From JALOLG01 sp963776935 (GTDB lineage Bacteria > Actinomycetota > Acidimicrobiia > Acidimicrobiales > Ilumatobacteraceae), in the NCBI GenBank assembly GCA_963776935.1, contig CAVZOP010000010.1:105117-169116 (forward strand): a stretch of DNA of 64,000 bases, in the 5' to 3' direction. A program made the translations under genes and the position numbers. Positions within the stretch are counted from its first letter, which is position 1, and each line of letters begins with the position of its first letter. Under the pieces are notes generated by a model, which had not been told where the DNA came from, did no database searches, and worked only from the letters and a program-made list of their open reading frames with translations. Below, in pieces: positions 1 to 9,539 of this stretch.

Positions 1-970
1 ACACGAAGCCGCTCGTGAAGTTGATACGCAGCCGGAACGAGTCGGGCAGCGTCAACGCCAGCACGCGGCCACCGCGCTCGGCGGCGATGTCGCCGCCCGT
101 GAGCTGGTGCTGCACGTTGTCCCAGTTCTGCGTGTACACCTGCAACAGGTTCCAGTTGAGCGGGCGGTCGGCGGCGGCGCTCATGTCGCTCATCAGCTCG
201 AACGTCTCGCGAGTGAACTCACCCACCTGCGGGATGAACTCGAGCGTCGTGCCCGGGAACTCACCGACGACCCGGCACAGCTCGACGAGCTCGTGGCGCG
301 ACGCGTGGCGCGACGGCACGGGGACGCCGGTGTGGTCGTTGTGCGACGACGACCACGTCGACGAGAACCCCATCCCGCCGGCGGCGATCCCGAGCCGCAG
401 CAGGCGCTTCATCTCGTCGAGCTCGGCCGGCGTCGATTCTCGGGCCGTGGCATCGTCGTGCATGACGACGCGGCGCAGTGCCGAATGGCCGACGAGGAAG
501 CCGGCGTTCGGCATCAGCGTGCCGTCGAGGCGGTCGAGGTACTGCGCGGTCGACGTCCAGTCCCACGGCACGCCCTGCTGCAGCGACTCCAGCGGCATCC
601 CCTCGACGCGGGCCAGCATCCGCATCAGGTAGTCGGCATCGCCGGGGTCGACCGGACCGTCGCCGGCCGCCAGCGGCGCGATCGTGAACCCGCAGTTGCC
701 GCCCATCACGGTGGTCACGCCGTGCAGCGGCGACGGGCTCAGCGTGGTGTCCCAGAACGCCTGGGCGTCGTAGTGGGTGTGGATGTCGACGAAGCCAGGC
801 GCGACGACGAGATCGGTCGCGTCGATCGTCCGCCCGGCGGCGCTGTCGTCGATCGTGCCGACGGACGAGATGCGACCGCCGTCGATCGCCACGTCGGCCC
901 GCCGCGGCGCCGAACCCGTGCCGTCGACGACGGTGCCACCACGAATGACGAGATCGTGTGCTGCGCGCAT
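1..970 (-). CDS. N-acyl-D-amino-acid deacylase family amidohydrolase (partial)
   Basis: The reading frame runs from an ATG at 970 off the left edge, giving 323 visible codons without a stop; the C-terminus is missing. The N-terminus has the small beta-sandwich start typical of amidohydrolases (LVIRGGTVVDGTG), then the metal-binding HTHYDAQ motif with H64 and H66, then GGNCGFTIAP, where C93 matches the conserved zinc-ligand cysteine of D-aminoacylases. Members of this family (COG3653) hydrolyse N-acyl-D-amino acids or similar cyclic and acylated amides in the cytoplasm; the substrate cannot be told here. It lies 16 bp downstream of an M24 peptidase on the same strand, so the two may form an amino-acid salvage operon. 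The family call is firm and the substrate open. Confidence 0.85.
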   Translation of the reverse strand, partial: MRAAHDLVIRGGTVVDGTGSAPRRADVAIDGGRISSVGTIDDSAAGRTIDATDLVVAPGFVDIHTHYDAQAFWDTTLSPSPLHGVTTVMGGNCGFTIAPLAAGDGPVDPGDADYLMRMLARVEGMPLESLQQGVPWDWTSTAQYLDRLDGTLMPNAGFLVGHSALRRVVMHDDATARESTPAELDEMKRLLRLGIAAGGMGFSSTWSSSHNDHTGVPVPSRHASRHELVELCRVVGEFPGTTLEFIPQVGEFTRETFELMSDMSAAADRPLNWNLLQVYTQNWDNVQHQLTGGDIAAERGGRVLALTLPDSFRLRINFTSGFV

Positions 971-986
971 ACACGCAGCTTCGCGC

Positions 987-2093
987 TCAGACCGACACGA
1001 GGCGATGGTCGGACACGTTGACCGCCACCGGTCCGTCGGGGGTGGCGACGACGATGTCCTCGAGGCGCATGCCCCAGCGGCCGGGGATGTAGATGCCCGG
1101 TTCGATGCTGAAGGCATGCCCGGCGGCGAGCGGGCGCGTGTTGCCCTCGACGATGTAGGGGTCTTCGTGCTCCTCCATCCCGATGCCGTGGCCGGTGCGG
1201 TGTACGAAGTAGTCGCCGTAGCCGGCGTCGGCGATGATCCGCCTGGCCGCTCGGTCGACCTCCTCGCACGGCGTGCCGATCGTCGCCGCGGCGACGGCCG
1301 CCTGCTGGGCGGCGTGGAGCACCTCGTAGGCCTCGGCGACGTCCGGTGCGACGTCGCCGGTGAACACGCAGCGGGTGGTATCGGAGCAGTAGCCGGCCAT
1401 CGTGCCGCCGAAGTCGAACAGCACGATCTCGCCCTCGCGGATCACGCGCGGGCCGGCGTGATGGTGTGAGCTGGCAGCGTTCTCGCCGGCGGCGACGATG
1501 GCGAAGTTGACCTTGTCGTGACCGCCGGCGACGATGCGCGCCCCGAGGTCGTTCGAGACCTCGGCCTCGGTGCGTCCGACGAGCGGGATCTCCCCCGCCT
1601 GCAGCTGGGCGGCGATCACGTCGACGGACGCGCCGGCCGCCGCGAGCGCGGCGACCTCGGCGGCGTCCTTCACCATCCGCAACGGACCGACGACGTCGAC
1701 CGCCCGACGGAACGAGGCGTCGGGGAGCTGGGGCAGCAACTCGACGAGAAAGCGCGCCCACATCTGGTCGCCGATCGCGATGCTGCGGCCGGGACCGACG
1801 AGCTCGGAGACGATCGCCGTCGGGTCCTCGGTCTCGCCCCACGGATGGAGGTCGAAGACCCCCGGCTGCTCCTCGACGCGCGGCGCTTCGAGACGGGGGA
1901 CGACCATCGTCGCATCGCCGTCGCGTGGCACGACGAGCATCGTCAGCCGTTCGAGTGGCATTGCGTAGTAGCCGGTCAGGTACGGGAGGTCGTGTCCGAC
2001 GGACAGGAGCAGCACGTCGACGCCGAGGTCGGCCATCGCCGCACGGACCCGCGCCAGCCGGTCGAGATAGATCGAGCTCACGGAGCTAGTCAA
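987..2093 (-). CDS. M24 family Xaa-Pro aminopeptidase/creatinase-like peptidase
   Basis: This is a 368-residue protein with a creatinase-type N-terminal domain (about 1-140) and a pita-bread metallopeptidase domain (about 145-360). The five expected metal ligands are visible: D227 and D238 in FDFGGTMAGYCSDTTR, H302 in HRTGHGIGMEEHE, E331 in SIEPGIY and E345 in GMRLEDIV. Such enzymes remove N-terminal residues before proline, or act on related substrates, in the cytoplasm. The start used is TTG at 2093, which gives the full N-terminal domain; a GTG four codons further in is an alternative. It probably is co-transcribed with the amidohydrolase that starts 16 bp downstream. Confidence 0.92.
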   Translation of the reverse strand: MTSSVSSIYLDRLARVRAAMADLGVDVLLLSVGHDLPYLTGYYAMPLERLTMLVVPRDGDATMVVPRLEAPRVEEQPGVFDLHPWGETEDPTAIVSELVGPGRSIAIGDQMWARFLVELLPQLPDASFRRAVDVVGPLRMVKDAAEVAALAAAGASVDVIAAQLQAGEIPLVGRTEAEVSNDLGARIVAGGHDKVNFAIVAAGENAASSHHHAGPRVIREGEIVLFDFGGTMAGYCSDTTRCVFTGDVAPDVAEAYEVLHAAQQAAVAAATIGTPCEEVDRAARRIIADAGYGDYFVHRTGHGIGMEEHEDPYIVEGNTRPLAAGHAFSIEPGIYIPGRWGMRLEDIVVATPDGPVAVNVSDHRLVSV

Positions 2094-2128
2094 TCAGCTC
2101 CGCACCACCCCTGGTCGACGGTTCGCGG

Positions 2129-3586
2129 TCAGCCGTCCGGAGCAACCGTCGGCGGCACCGCGTTCGCACCCGCACCCGCCTCGCACACGGCTGCACCGGC
2201 TGCGGTCTCCATGCACGCATCCGTCATCAGGGGCGCGCCGTACATGTCGTACCACGACTCCGGGTAGATCGGACCTGGGTCGGGCTCGCACGGCGCGCCG
2301 GCGAGCGCCAGGTCTTGACAGATCACGCCTCGCGAGATCCGCCACGAACCGTCGATCAGATGGGCCGTGCCGTAACGCTGGCTGAAGTAGCTCATACCGG
2401 TGGCGATGGAGTACCGGAACCAGGCCTCGGTCGGGTTGGTGAAGACGAAGTCCTCGATCGTGTACTCGGCAGTCGCCACCGCGTCGGCGTAGTCACCGCC
2501 CCGCGCCACCTCGATGGCGGCGGCGACGCCGGTGTCGTCGTCGAGCAGCCCGGCGGGCTTGTCCTCGAACGGGGTCGTCGAGCCGAACAGTTCGGTGAAG
2601 ACGCCGCGCACCGCGGCCTCGGCGGCCGCCGCGTCGGCCGGCTGCTCACCGGCCTCGGGCAATGCCGGTGGCGGCGGTTCGCACGCCTCGTGCCACTCCG
2701 GCGTGTTCATCGGGTTCAGCTCGGCATCGGTCAGGGCGCGGGTGCCCGAGGCATCGGTGACGTCGACCGCATAGCCGTCGGTGTAGGGGTCGATGCCCGG
2801 CAGCAGGAGGACCACGACCCCGCCGGTCGGCGCGCCACGGTCGGACACTTCGCCCGATGTCGCGGCGACCTCGGTGATGCCGTCGCCGACCTGTACGGCG
2901 ATGACCGCGAGTGGCTGACCATCGGCCCAACCGGCCTGCGCGGCGCTCACCACGGCGTCAACGGAGAGCTCGCTGAACCAGCTGGTCGAGGTGACGTCGA
3001 TCAGGCCGGGACCGGAGAGCCCGATCCGCAGTTCGGCGTCGCCGTGACACCAACGCGGCGCGACCCAACCGCTGGCGTCGGGGACCGCCATCTCGTCCGA
3101 GTACCACGACTCGCCGCGAAGTGCCCGGATCGTGATGCCACTGTCGGTCACACGCTCGAGCACGAGCTCGTAGGCGGGCATCTGATCGCCGCCGACCTTG
3201 AAGTCGCGGCTCATCGTTCCGGGCGAGCCGAGCGGGGCGTCGATCGATTCGGGCGCGGGAACGGCCTCCGCCACCTCGTTGGCCGGCGACGGTTGAGTCG
3301 CGTCGCCGGACTCGGCGGCGGCAGGCGCGCCGTCGCCCTCGGCATCCGAATCGGCCGACTGGGCCGGGGCGACGACCTGGCCCTCGGACCGACCAGCGCC
3401 GCGTCCCAGTCCGAACCCGGCACCGCCGGCACCGGCGATGAGCATCGCCGCCGCCACACCTGTCGCGACGCGCCGGCGGCTCCGCACCCGCCGGGCGCCG
3501 ATCTCGACCTCGGCGAGATCCGGCGTCGCGCTGACACTTGACGCCGCCTCGGTGAGGTGTTCGGAGAGTTGGCGTTCGATGTCCAT
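2129..3586 (-). CDS. Membrane-anchored extracytoplasmic protein next to an ECF sigma factor
   Basis: A 485-residue protein of unknown function. The ATG at 3586 (MDIERQLSEHL) is preferred over longer starts because upstream sequence reads as a shadow of the sigma-factor gene. The first 45 residues are charged and cytoplasmic-looking, then an arginine-rich RSRRR stretch precedes one hydrophobic segment (about 50-70) and a long acidic, Ala/Pro-rich outer region. The short cytoplasmic head, single membrane span and position 86 bp downstream of an ECF sigma factor gene fit an anti-sigma-like or sigma-regulated membrane protein. I see no zinc-binding HxxxCxxC anti-sigma motif, so that role is inference only. 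The C-terminal part contains several cysteines (for example WHEACEPP and RGVICQDLALAGAPCEP) that could form disulfides outside the cell. Confidence 0.7.
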   Translation of the reverse strand: MDIERQLSEHLTEAASSVSATPDLAEVEIGARRVRSRRRVATGVAAAMLIAGAGGAGFGLGRGAGRSEGQVVAPAQSADSDAEGDGAPAAAESGDATQPSPANEVAEAVPAPESIDAPLGSPGTMSRDFKVGGDQMPAYELVLERVTDSGITIRALRGESWYSDEMAVPDASGWVAPRWCHGDAELRIGLSGPGLIDVTSTSWFSELSVDAVVSAAQAGWADGQPLAVIAVQVGDGITEVAATSGEVSDRGAPTGGVVVLLLPGIDPYTDGYAVDVTDASGTRALTDAELNPMNTPEWHEACEPPPPALPEAGEQPADAAAAEAAVRGVFTELFGSTTPFEDKPAGLLDDDTGVAAAIEVARGGDYADAVATAEYTIEDFVFTNPTEAWFRYSIATGMSYFSQRYGTAHLIDGSWRISRGVICQDLALAGAPCEPDPGPIYPESWYDMYGAPLMTDACMETAAGAAVCEAGAGANAVPPTVAPDG

Positions 3587-3672
3587 GCGAGCCTCCACAG
3601 AGATTTGGCGTTCGTGGGATAGACGCCCCAACCCCGCCGATCCATACGTGTCGTCGGTCCAGGCGGGTCGGT

Positions 3673-4230
3673 TCAGGTCAGCGAGCGACGCATCCGCTCC
3701 AGCGCCCGCTGCACCGTCGGGCCCACCGAGCCGGGGCGGCAACCGAGGGCGGCCGCGATCTCGTCCTCGGTGCTGCCCTCGTAGAACTTCATCACCAGCG
3801 CCGCCCGTTGCTTGTGCGGCAACCGCTCGAGGGCGGCCAACGTGTGGTCGACGGCGAGGTCGACCGACGGTTCGTCGGCGGTGGACCGGCCGCGACGGCG
3901 GCGCTCCCAACGGTGGTGCGAGCGACAGCCGTTGACGACGCTGCGCCGGACGTAGGCGGCCGGGTCATGGACGCCCGGCCATTTGACATGGAGCTTGACG
4001 AACGCGTCCTGCACGATGTCGCGGGCGATCTCGACGCGGCCGGTCATCAGCGTGGCGAGCCGGACCAGCGGCTGGAACTCGCGTGAGTACAGCTCGGTGA
4101 ACGTCACCGGCGACGTCGAGGTGACCACCACCTCGAGCTCCACGTCGTGGTCCACGTCACGCTCGGCGTCGCGAGCCACCGCCCCCTCCGTCACCATCGC
4201 ATTGTTGACGCCCGAGCCCCCCAGATCCAT
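3673..4230 (-). CDS. ECF (SigE/SigM-like) RNA polymerase sigma factor
   Basis: A 185-residue sigma-70 family protein. Region 2 is visible from FTELYSREFQPLVRLATLM through ARDIVQDAFVKLHVKW, and region 4 as LERLPHKQRAALVMKFYEG followed by a helix-turn-helix (STEDEIAAALGCRPGSVG). The length fits the extracytoplasmic-function group, which lacks regions 1 and 3. It would direct RNA polymerase to stress or envelope genes. The ATG at 4230 is used; an in-frame ATG at 4197 would give a 174-residue protein and is also credible because the first 30 residues are poorly conserved-looking acidic sequence. The following gene encodes a membrane protein that may control it. Confidence 0.92.
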   Translation of the reverse strand: MDLGGSGVNNAMVTEGAVARDAERDVDHDVELEVVVTSTSPVTFTELYSREFQPLVRLATLMTGRVEIARDIVQDAFVKLHVKWPGVHDPAAYVRRSVVNGCRSHHRWERRRRGRSTADEPSVDLAVDHTLAALERLPHKQRAALVMKFYEGSTEDEIAAALGCRPGSVGPTVQRALERMRRSLT

Positions 4231-4243
4231 ACAGCGCCCGCTG

Positions 4244-4290
4244 TTTCTGTCACCGCCACCGGCGAACCTCGCCGATGTCGGTGACACAAA
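4244..4290. repeat. 47-bp imperfect palindrome, family A, copy 1
   Basis: It lies in the gap upstream of the sigma-factor gene. Outer arm of 12 bases (TTTCTGTCACCG against CGGTGACACAAA, one mismatch), a 4-base unpaired bulge on each side, inner arm CGGCGA/TCGCCG, and a 3-base loop. The right half is identical to the copy at 38,447-38,493. It looks like a REP-type element. Confidence 0.75.
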
Positions 4291-4325
4291 CAGGTGGGTC
4301 GGCCTCGCTCGGCGCAGCGCTTCGC

Positions 4326-5987
4326 TCAGCCGACGCGGACGGGGGTGGCACGACCGGTCGCGTCGGCGGCGGCTTTGGCGTGGTAGCTCGAGCGGGTGAG
4401 CGGGCCGGCCTCGACGTGGCCGACGCCGAGCTGCTCGCCGATCGCCTTCCACCGCACGAACTCGGTCGGCTCGACCCACCGGGCGACCGGGAGGTGGTGC
4501 GACGTCGGCCGCAGGTACTGACCGATCGTGACGATGTCGACGCCGATCCCGGCGAGGTCGGCGAGACAGCCGATCACCTCGTCGTCGGTCTCGCCCATGC
4601 CGACGATCAGGCTCGACTTGGTCACGAGTCCGGCGGCCTTGGCCCGGGCGAGCACCGACAGGCTGCGGGCGTAGCCGGCCGACGGGCGCACGGCCCGCTG
4701 TAGCCGGGCGACGGTCTCGATGTTGTGGTTCAGCACGTCGGGGCGCACCGAGAACAGCACGTCGAGCGAACCGGCGTCGCCCTTGACGTCGGAGATCAGG
4801 GTCTCGACGCGCGTCGCCGGACAGCGCAGCCGGATCGCGTCGACGCAGGCCGCGACGTGTGCCATCCCGCCGTCGTCGAGGTCGTCGCGGGCGACCATCG
4901 TGAGCACCGCGTGGTCGAGTCCCATCCGATCGACGGCGTCGGCGACTCGCGACGGCTCGTCGCGGTCGGGCGCGGTCGGCTTGCGGGTGTCGACGAGGCA
5001 GAACCCGCACGCCCGCGTGCAACGGTCACCGAGCACCATGAACGTGGCGGTGCCATCGGCCCAACACTCCGACAGGTTCGGACAGCCGGCGTCCTCGCAC
5101 ACCGTCACCAGATCGAGCTGGCGGAGCGTGCGACGCAGCGACAGCACCTCCGGTCCGTGTTTCACCATCGGACGCAGCCAGTCGGGCTTGCGGCTCTCGA
5201 TCGACAGGCCGTCGACGACTCCGGCGGCGGCCAGTCGTGAGCTCAGCCGCACCGGCGCCCCGGGACCATCCCCGCGAGAGAACCGGCTGAGATCGTCGGG
5301 GCGATGCGTCCACGCCACGTCCTGGCGCTCACACGCACCACCCGCCCAGCGGCCGGCCGCGAGCCGGGCGACGACGTCGACGACGCGTTCGAGTGACACG
5401 TCGATGCCTTCCTCGGCGAGCGACGTGACGGGCCGGTCGCCGATGCCGCACGGCACGATGTGCTCGCGCATGTACGTCATGTCGGTCGAGACGTTGAGCG
5501 CGAAACCGTGCATCGTCCTGCCGCGGGCGAGGCGAACCCCGATCGCCGCGATCTTGCGCGGGTTCGGCCCCTCGACGTCGACCCAGACGCCGGGGTACTC
5601 GGCGAGTCGACCCGCCCCGGGCAGGCCGAGCTCGATCAGCGCGTCGATGAGCAACTGCTCCACGCCGTGGACGTGTTCGGCCGCGCCGAGCGCGTTGTCG
5701 ACCGACAGGATCGGATAGCCGACGAGCTGGCCAGGACCGTGGTAGGTGATGTCGCCGCCGCGCTTCACGGCGACGAAGTCGGCGCCCACCGCGGCCGGGT
5801 CGCAGAGCAGATTGGCCTGGAGGTCGGATCGCCGGCCGTACGTGAAGACGTGCGTGTGCTCGAGCAGCAGCAGGTGTTGCTCGGTGCCGTGCTCGAACAG
5901 CGCCGTCTGGACGGCCAACGCTTCCAGATACGGCACCCTCCCCAGCCAACGGACCCGGAGCGGGCCCGCGACGTCGGATTGCGCCAC
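4326..5987 (-). CDS. lipB-lipA: LipB-LipA fusion: octanoyltransferase plus lipoyl synthase
   Basis: One 553-residue frame carries two enzymes of lipoate biosynthesis. Residues 1 to about 225 are LipB, which moves octanoyl groups from acyl carrier protein onto lipoyl domains: GGDITYHGPGQ (78-88), the conserved lysine K145 (RKIAAIG) and the catalytic cysteine C180 (IVPCGI). Residues about 265-553 are LipA, a radical-SAM enzyme inserting sulfur: C297, C302 and C308 form the auxiliary cluster motif, C323-C327-C330 the CxxxCxxC SAM cluster, and RSSYHA near the end holds the cluster-binding serine. A linker of about 40 residues joins them. The start is GTG at 5987, one base after the sucB stop, so translation is probably coupled to its own substrate gene. 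LipB and LipA are usually separate proteins. A lost stop by sequencing error cannot be excluded. Confidence 0.88.
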   Translation of the reverse strand: MAQSDVAGPLRVRWLGRVPYLEALAVQTALFEHGTEQHLLLLEHTHVFTYGRRSDLQANLLCDPAAVGADFVAVKRGGDITYHGPGQLVGYPILSVDNALGAAEHVHGVEQLLIDALIELGLPGAGRLAEYPGVWVDVEGPNPRKIAAIGVRLARGRTMHGFALNVSTDMTYMREHIVPCGIGDRPVTSLAEEGIDVSLERVVDVVARLAAGRWAGGACERQDVAWTHRPDDLSRFSRGDGPGAPVRLSSRLAAAGVVDGLSIESRKPDWLRPMVKHGPEVLSLRRTLRQLDLVTVCEDAGCPNLSECWADGTATFMVLGDRCTRACGFCLVDTRKPTAPDRDEPSRVADAVDRMGLDHAVLTMVARDDLDDGGMAHVAACVDAIRLRCPATRVETLISDVKGDAGSLDVLFSVRPDVLNHNIETVARLQRAVRPSAGYARSLSVLARAKAAGLVTKSSLIVGMGETDDEVIGCLADLAGIGVDIVTIGQYLRPTSHHLPVARWVEPTEFVRWKAIGEQLGVGHVEAGPLTRSSYHAKAAADATGRATPVRVG

Positions 5988-5988
5988 G

Positions 5989-7507
5989 TCAGACCTCGGC
6001 GTCCCAGTCGCGCGTCTCGAGGATCTCCTTGACCCGCTTCAGGAAGCCGGCTGCGTACGCGCCGTCGAACGCCCGGTGGTCCCAGCTCATCGCCAGGTTC
6101 CCGACCGGATGCACGACGATCGCCTCGCCGCCGTCGGGCAGCGCGACCGCGACCGGCTTGCGCACGATCGCGTCGGTCGAGATGATCGCCACCTGCGGCT
6201 GGTTGATGATCGGCATCGTGAGAACCGAGCCGGCCGAGCCGTTGTTGGAGATCGTGAACGTGCCGCCCTGGATCTCGTCGGGGCTGAGCTTGCGAGTCTT
6301 CGCACGGTTGGCGAGATCGCTGATCTCGCGGGCGATGGCGCGCAGCCGCTTGTCCTCGGCGTCGCGAACGACCGGTGCGAGCAGCCCTTCGTACTGGAGG
6401 TCGACGGCGATGCCGAGGTCGATGTAGTTGTGCACGATGAGCGAGTCGTCGGCGACGCTGGCGTTGAGGTGCGGGAACTCGGCGAGGCCGTCGATGATCG
6501 CCCGGGCGATGAACGGCAGGTACGTGAGGCTGAACCCCTCGGTCGCCTTCCACTCGCCCTTCAACTTCGACCGCGTCACGTCGACCTTGGCGAAGTCGAC
6601 CTCGACCACGCTGAACGCGTGCGGGCTGGTCGCCTTGCTCATCACCATGTGATCGCCCGTGAGGCGACGGATCTTCGACAACTTCAGCGACGTGTCGCGC
6701 TCACCGGGCGCCGCCGGGCGAGCCGCTGCCGGTGCCGGTGCCGGTGCCGGTGCAGCGGCGGCCGCGGGTGCCGGTGGTTCGGCGCGGGCGGCCGGGGCCT
6801 GTCCGGCAGGTGGCGCCGGCGCGGCAGCAGCGGCCGGTGCCGCGGCGCGACTTCCGTTGGCGTCGATGAAGTCGAGCACGTCCTCGCGCGTGATCCGCCC
6901 ACCCGGACCCGTTCCGGTGATCGCGCCGGGATCGATGCCGTGTTCGTTGACGAGACGCCGCACGACCGGCGACAGCAACCGTCCGTCGGCCGGAGGCGCA
7001 GCCTCGCCGGCAGGAGCGGGCGCGGGCGCGGCAGGCGCGGCCTCGACGGCGGGCGCCGGTGGCGGTGGCTCCGGGGCGGGCGCGGCGCGTCGGCGGCGCG
7101 GGCCGGCGCTTCGGCGGCGGGCGCCGGGGCTTCGGCGGCGGGCGCGGCGGCGCTTCGGCGGCCGGCGCGGGCGCCGGCTCTGGAGCAGGAGCAGGTGCGG
7201 GGGCCTCCGGAGCAGGCGGCGGGGCGGCCTCGGGAGCCGGCGCGGCGGGGGCGGCATCGGCGGGGGCCGCGCCCTGATCGCCGATCACGGCGATCACCGT
7301 GCCGACATCGACCGTCTCGCCCTCGGCGACGCGGATCTCGGTGACGACGCCGGCGATCGGCGACGGTACCTCGGTGTCGACCTTGTCGGTGGAGACCTCG
7401 AACAACGGCTCATCGGCGGCGACGGTGTCGCCGACCTGCTTGAACCACTGCGTGATCGTGCCTTCGGTGACGGTTTCACCCAGTTGTGGAAGCGTGACAT
7501 CAGCCAT
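5989..7507 (-). CDS. sucB: 2-oxoacid dehydrogenase E2 (dihydrolipoamide acyltransferase), frameshifted in linker
   Basis: The gene starts at ATG 7507 with a lipoyl domain (MADVTLPQLGETVTEGT; lipoylated lysine in STDKVDTE) followed by an Ala/Pro-rich swinging linker. The frame breaks inside the GC-repetitive linker at about 7,085-7,190 and resumes in the next frame with a peripheral-subunit-binding domain (SPVVRRLVNEHGIDPGAITG) and the catalytic acyltransferase domain ending in SWDHRAFDGAYAAGFL, with the catalytic His and Asp present. E2 passes acyl groups from lipoate to CoA in the 2-oxoglutarate or pyruvate dehydrogenase complex; in actinobacteria a single E2 can serve both. It sits between lpdA (E3) and lipB-lipA. 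The break is most likely an indel error in repeated GGCGC sequence. Confidence 0.9.
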
Positions 7508-7530
7508 GTGCGTGTGTGGTGCCTTTCGGA

Positions 7531-8938
7531 TCAGCCGTTGAAGTCGCGGCCGGTGAGCGAGAGCATCGTCTCGCCGAACACTTCGGTGAGACTCGGATGC
7601 GGTTGGATCAGCTGGGCGACCTCGTCGACGGTCGCCTCCCAGTTCACAGCCAGGTATCCGCCCACCAACTGCTCGGTCACCCAGGGTCCGACCATGTGGA
7701 CGCCGAGCACCTGACCGGGCGTGCCGTCGGCGTTCTTCTTGGCGATGACTTTGACCATGCCTTCGGCATCGCCGACGATCTGGGCCCGGCCGTTGAACTT
7801 GTACGGATGCTTGCCGACCACGACGTCGAGCCCGGCGGCCGCCGCGGCGTCCTCACCGATGCCCGCCCACGCGACCTCGGGATGGCAGTAGATCGCCCAC
7901 GGCACGCGGTCGTACATCACGGGCATCGGGTTCTCGCCGAGCAGGTGCTTGATCACCAGGATCGCCTCGGCATAACCGACATGCGCCAACTGCGGGGTGT
8001 TGATCAGGTCGCCGACGGCATAGACACCAGGCTCACCGGTGCGGCAGTACTCGTCGACCTCGACGAAGCCACGCTCGTCGACCACGACGCCGGTGCCCTC
8101 GAGCCCGAGTTGGTCGGCGAACGGGCGGCGGCCGACGGACACGACGACCGCGTCGACGGCGACCGACTCGCCGTCGCCGAACTGGACCACGGTGCCGCCG
8201 TTGCCGTCCGGCGTGTGACCGGTGACGTTGACCCCGGTGCGGACGTCGATCTTCTTCTTCTTGAAGCTGCGCACGACGACGTTGGCGACGTCGGCATCGA
8301 GGCCGGGGAGGATCTTCGGCAGCCCTTCGAGGATCGTCACCTGCGAGCCGAGATCGGCGAACGTCGAGGCGAACTCGCAACCGATCGACCCGCCACCGAT
8401 CACCGCGACGCGTGCCGGGAGGACGTCGAGGTCGAGCACCTCGTCGCTCGTCATGATCGGCCCGCCGCGCTCGAAGTTGGGGATCAGCCGTGGCACCGAG
8501 CCGCTCGCCAGGATCACGTGGCGGCCCCTGATCGAGGTCGCCGTGCCGTCCGGCGCCGTCACCGTGACGGAGTGGTCGGGCCCGAGCGAGCCGACGCCGT
8601 TGAACACCTCGACCTTGCGCCCCTTGCACATCGCCGCGATGCCCTTGACCAAACCGTCGACGATGCGCTGCTTGCGCTGTTGGGTGACCGCGAAGTTGAC
8701 CGACGGGAGCGCTCGACTCGATGCCGAACTCCGCCGCGTGCTCGACGTGGCGATGCACGGCTGCCGTCTCGAGGAACGCCTTGGCCGGGATGCATCCCCG
8801 GTTCAAGCACGTCCCGCCCAACGCATCCTTCTCGATCATCGCCATCTTGAGGCCGGCCGATGCGCCGTACAGCGCGGCGCAATAGCCCCCTGGCCCACCA
8901 CCGATGACCACTACATCGAACTGATCACTCATCGCCAA
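7531..8938 (-). CDS. lpdA: Dihydrolipoamide dehydrogenase (E3), frameshifted
   Basis: The N-terminus (MAMSDQFDVVVIGGGPGG) binds FAD, and GGTCLNRGCIPAK carries the redox-active pair C44 and C49. The frame changes at about 8,700-8,715, after GIESSA, and continues as LPSVNFAVTQQRKQRIVDG. Downstream are the NAD-binding motif VIGGGSIGCEFAS, the second FAD motif VYAVGDL and the dimer-interface His-Glu pair in HPSLTE. The enzyme reoxidises dihydrolipoate on E2 and passes electrons to NAD. A single-base error explains the break; the rest is intact and of normal length (about 468 residues). An alternative start is the second Met at 8,932. The gene leads the lpdA-sucB-lipBA cluster, with GAAAGG before the sucB start. 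Confidence 0.92.
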
Positions 8939-9052
8939 TCACCGTACCGCCCCTTCCAACCTCATGGTTCCTGGCCGTCTCACGGTTCATGTCACCGTTC
9001 ATCGCAACACCATCCAGTGCAACACCGTTGATGGCAAGACCGTTCCAGGTCA

Positions 9053-9484
9053 TCAGTCACCGGCCCCCACATCCCAGCGCGCCTGGTCGTCGCCGCGCCG
9101 GTACCGCAGCACCCGCGACTCGCTGTCGGCAGTCGACACGTCGAACACGAGCGTGCACTCGATCGGTTCCAACGTCGTCGTGCCACACGTCGAGGCATCG
9201 CTCGGTGGGATCGGCCGTCCGGATGCGATCAGCTCGAATCCGGCTGCGCCGTCGGGATCGTCGACGCCCCCCAGTTCGAGCTCGACGGTGAGCACCTGTG
9301 ACCCGGTTTCCTCGGCCGCCGACAGCACGGTGACGTGGAGGTCACCGATCACCGCCTCGGCCCCGAGCGCGACCGGCGGCTCCGGATCGTCCTGGCCGGC
9401 GAGCCGCACCAGCAGCGCACCACCGGCGAGCAGGATCGCCAGGCCGCACCCCAGCGCCAGGAGCAACAGCGTGCGGGTCTTCAT
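9053..9484 (-). CDS. Small membrane-anchored secreted protein of unknown function
   Basis: 143 residues, starting MKTRTLLLLALGCGLAILLAGG, a clear signal anchor or signal peptide. The remainder is a short, mostly beta-rich outer domain with two cysteines in ASTCGTTTLEPIECTLVF that could be disulfide-bonded. I do not recognise the family; the fold pattern (one strand-rich domain behind a signal anchor) recalls DUF4352-type proteins, but I see no decisive motif. It lies between lpdA and another anchored protein on the same strand. Confidence 0.65.
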   Translation of the reverse strand: MKTRTLLLLALGCGLAILLAGGALLVRLAGQDDPEPPVALGAEAVIGDLHVTVLSAAEETGSQVLTVELELGGVDDPDGAAGFELIASGRPIPPSDASTCGTTTLEPIECTLVFDVSTADSESRVLRYRRGDDQARWDVGAGD

Positions 9485-9539
9485 CCGGAGGCGAGGATAC
9501 GGCCCGAACCAAACGGAACCGGCAGGACCGGTGAACGTG

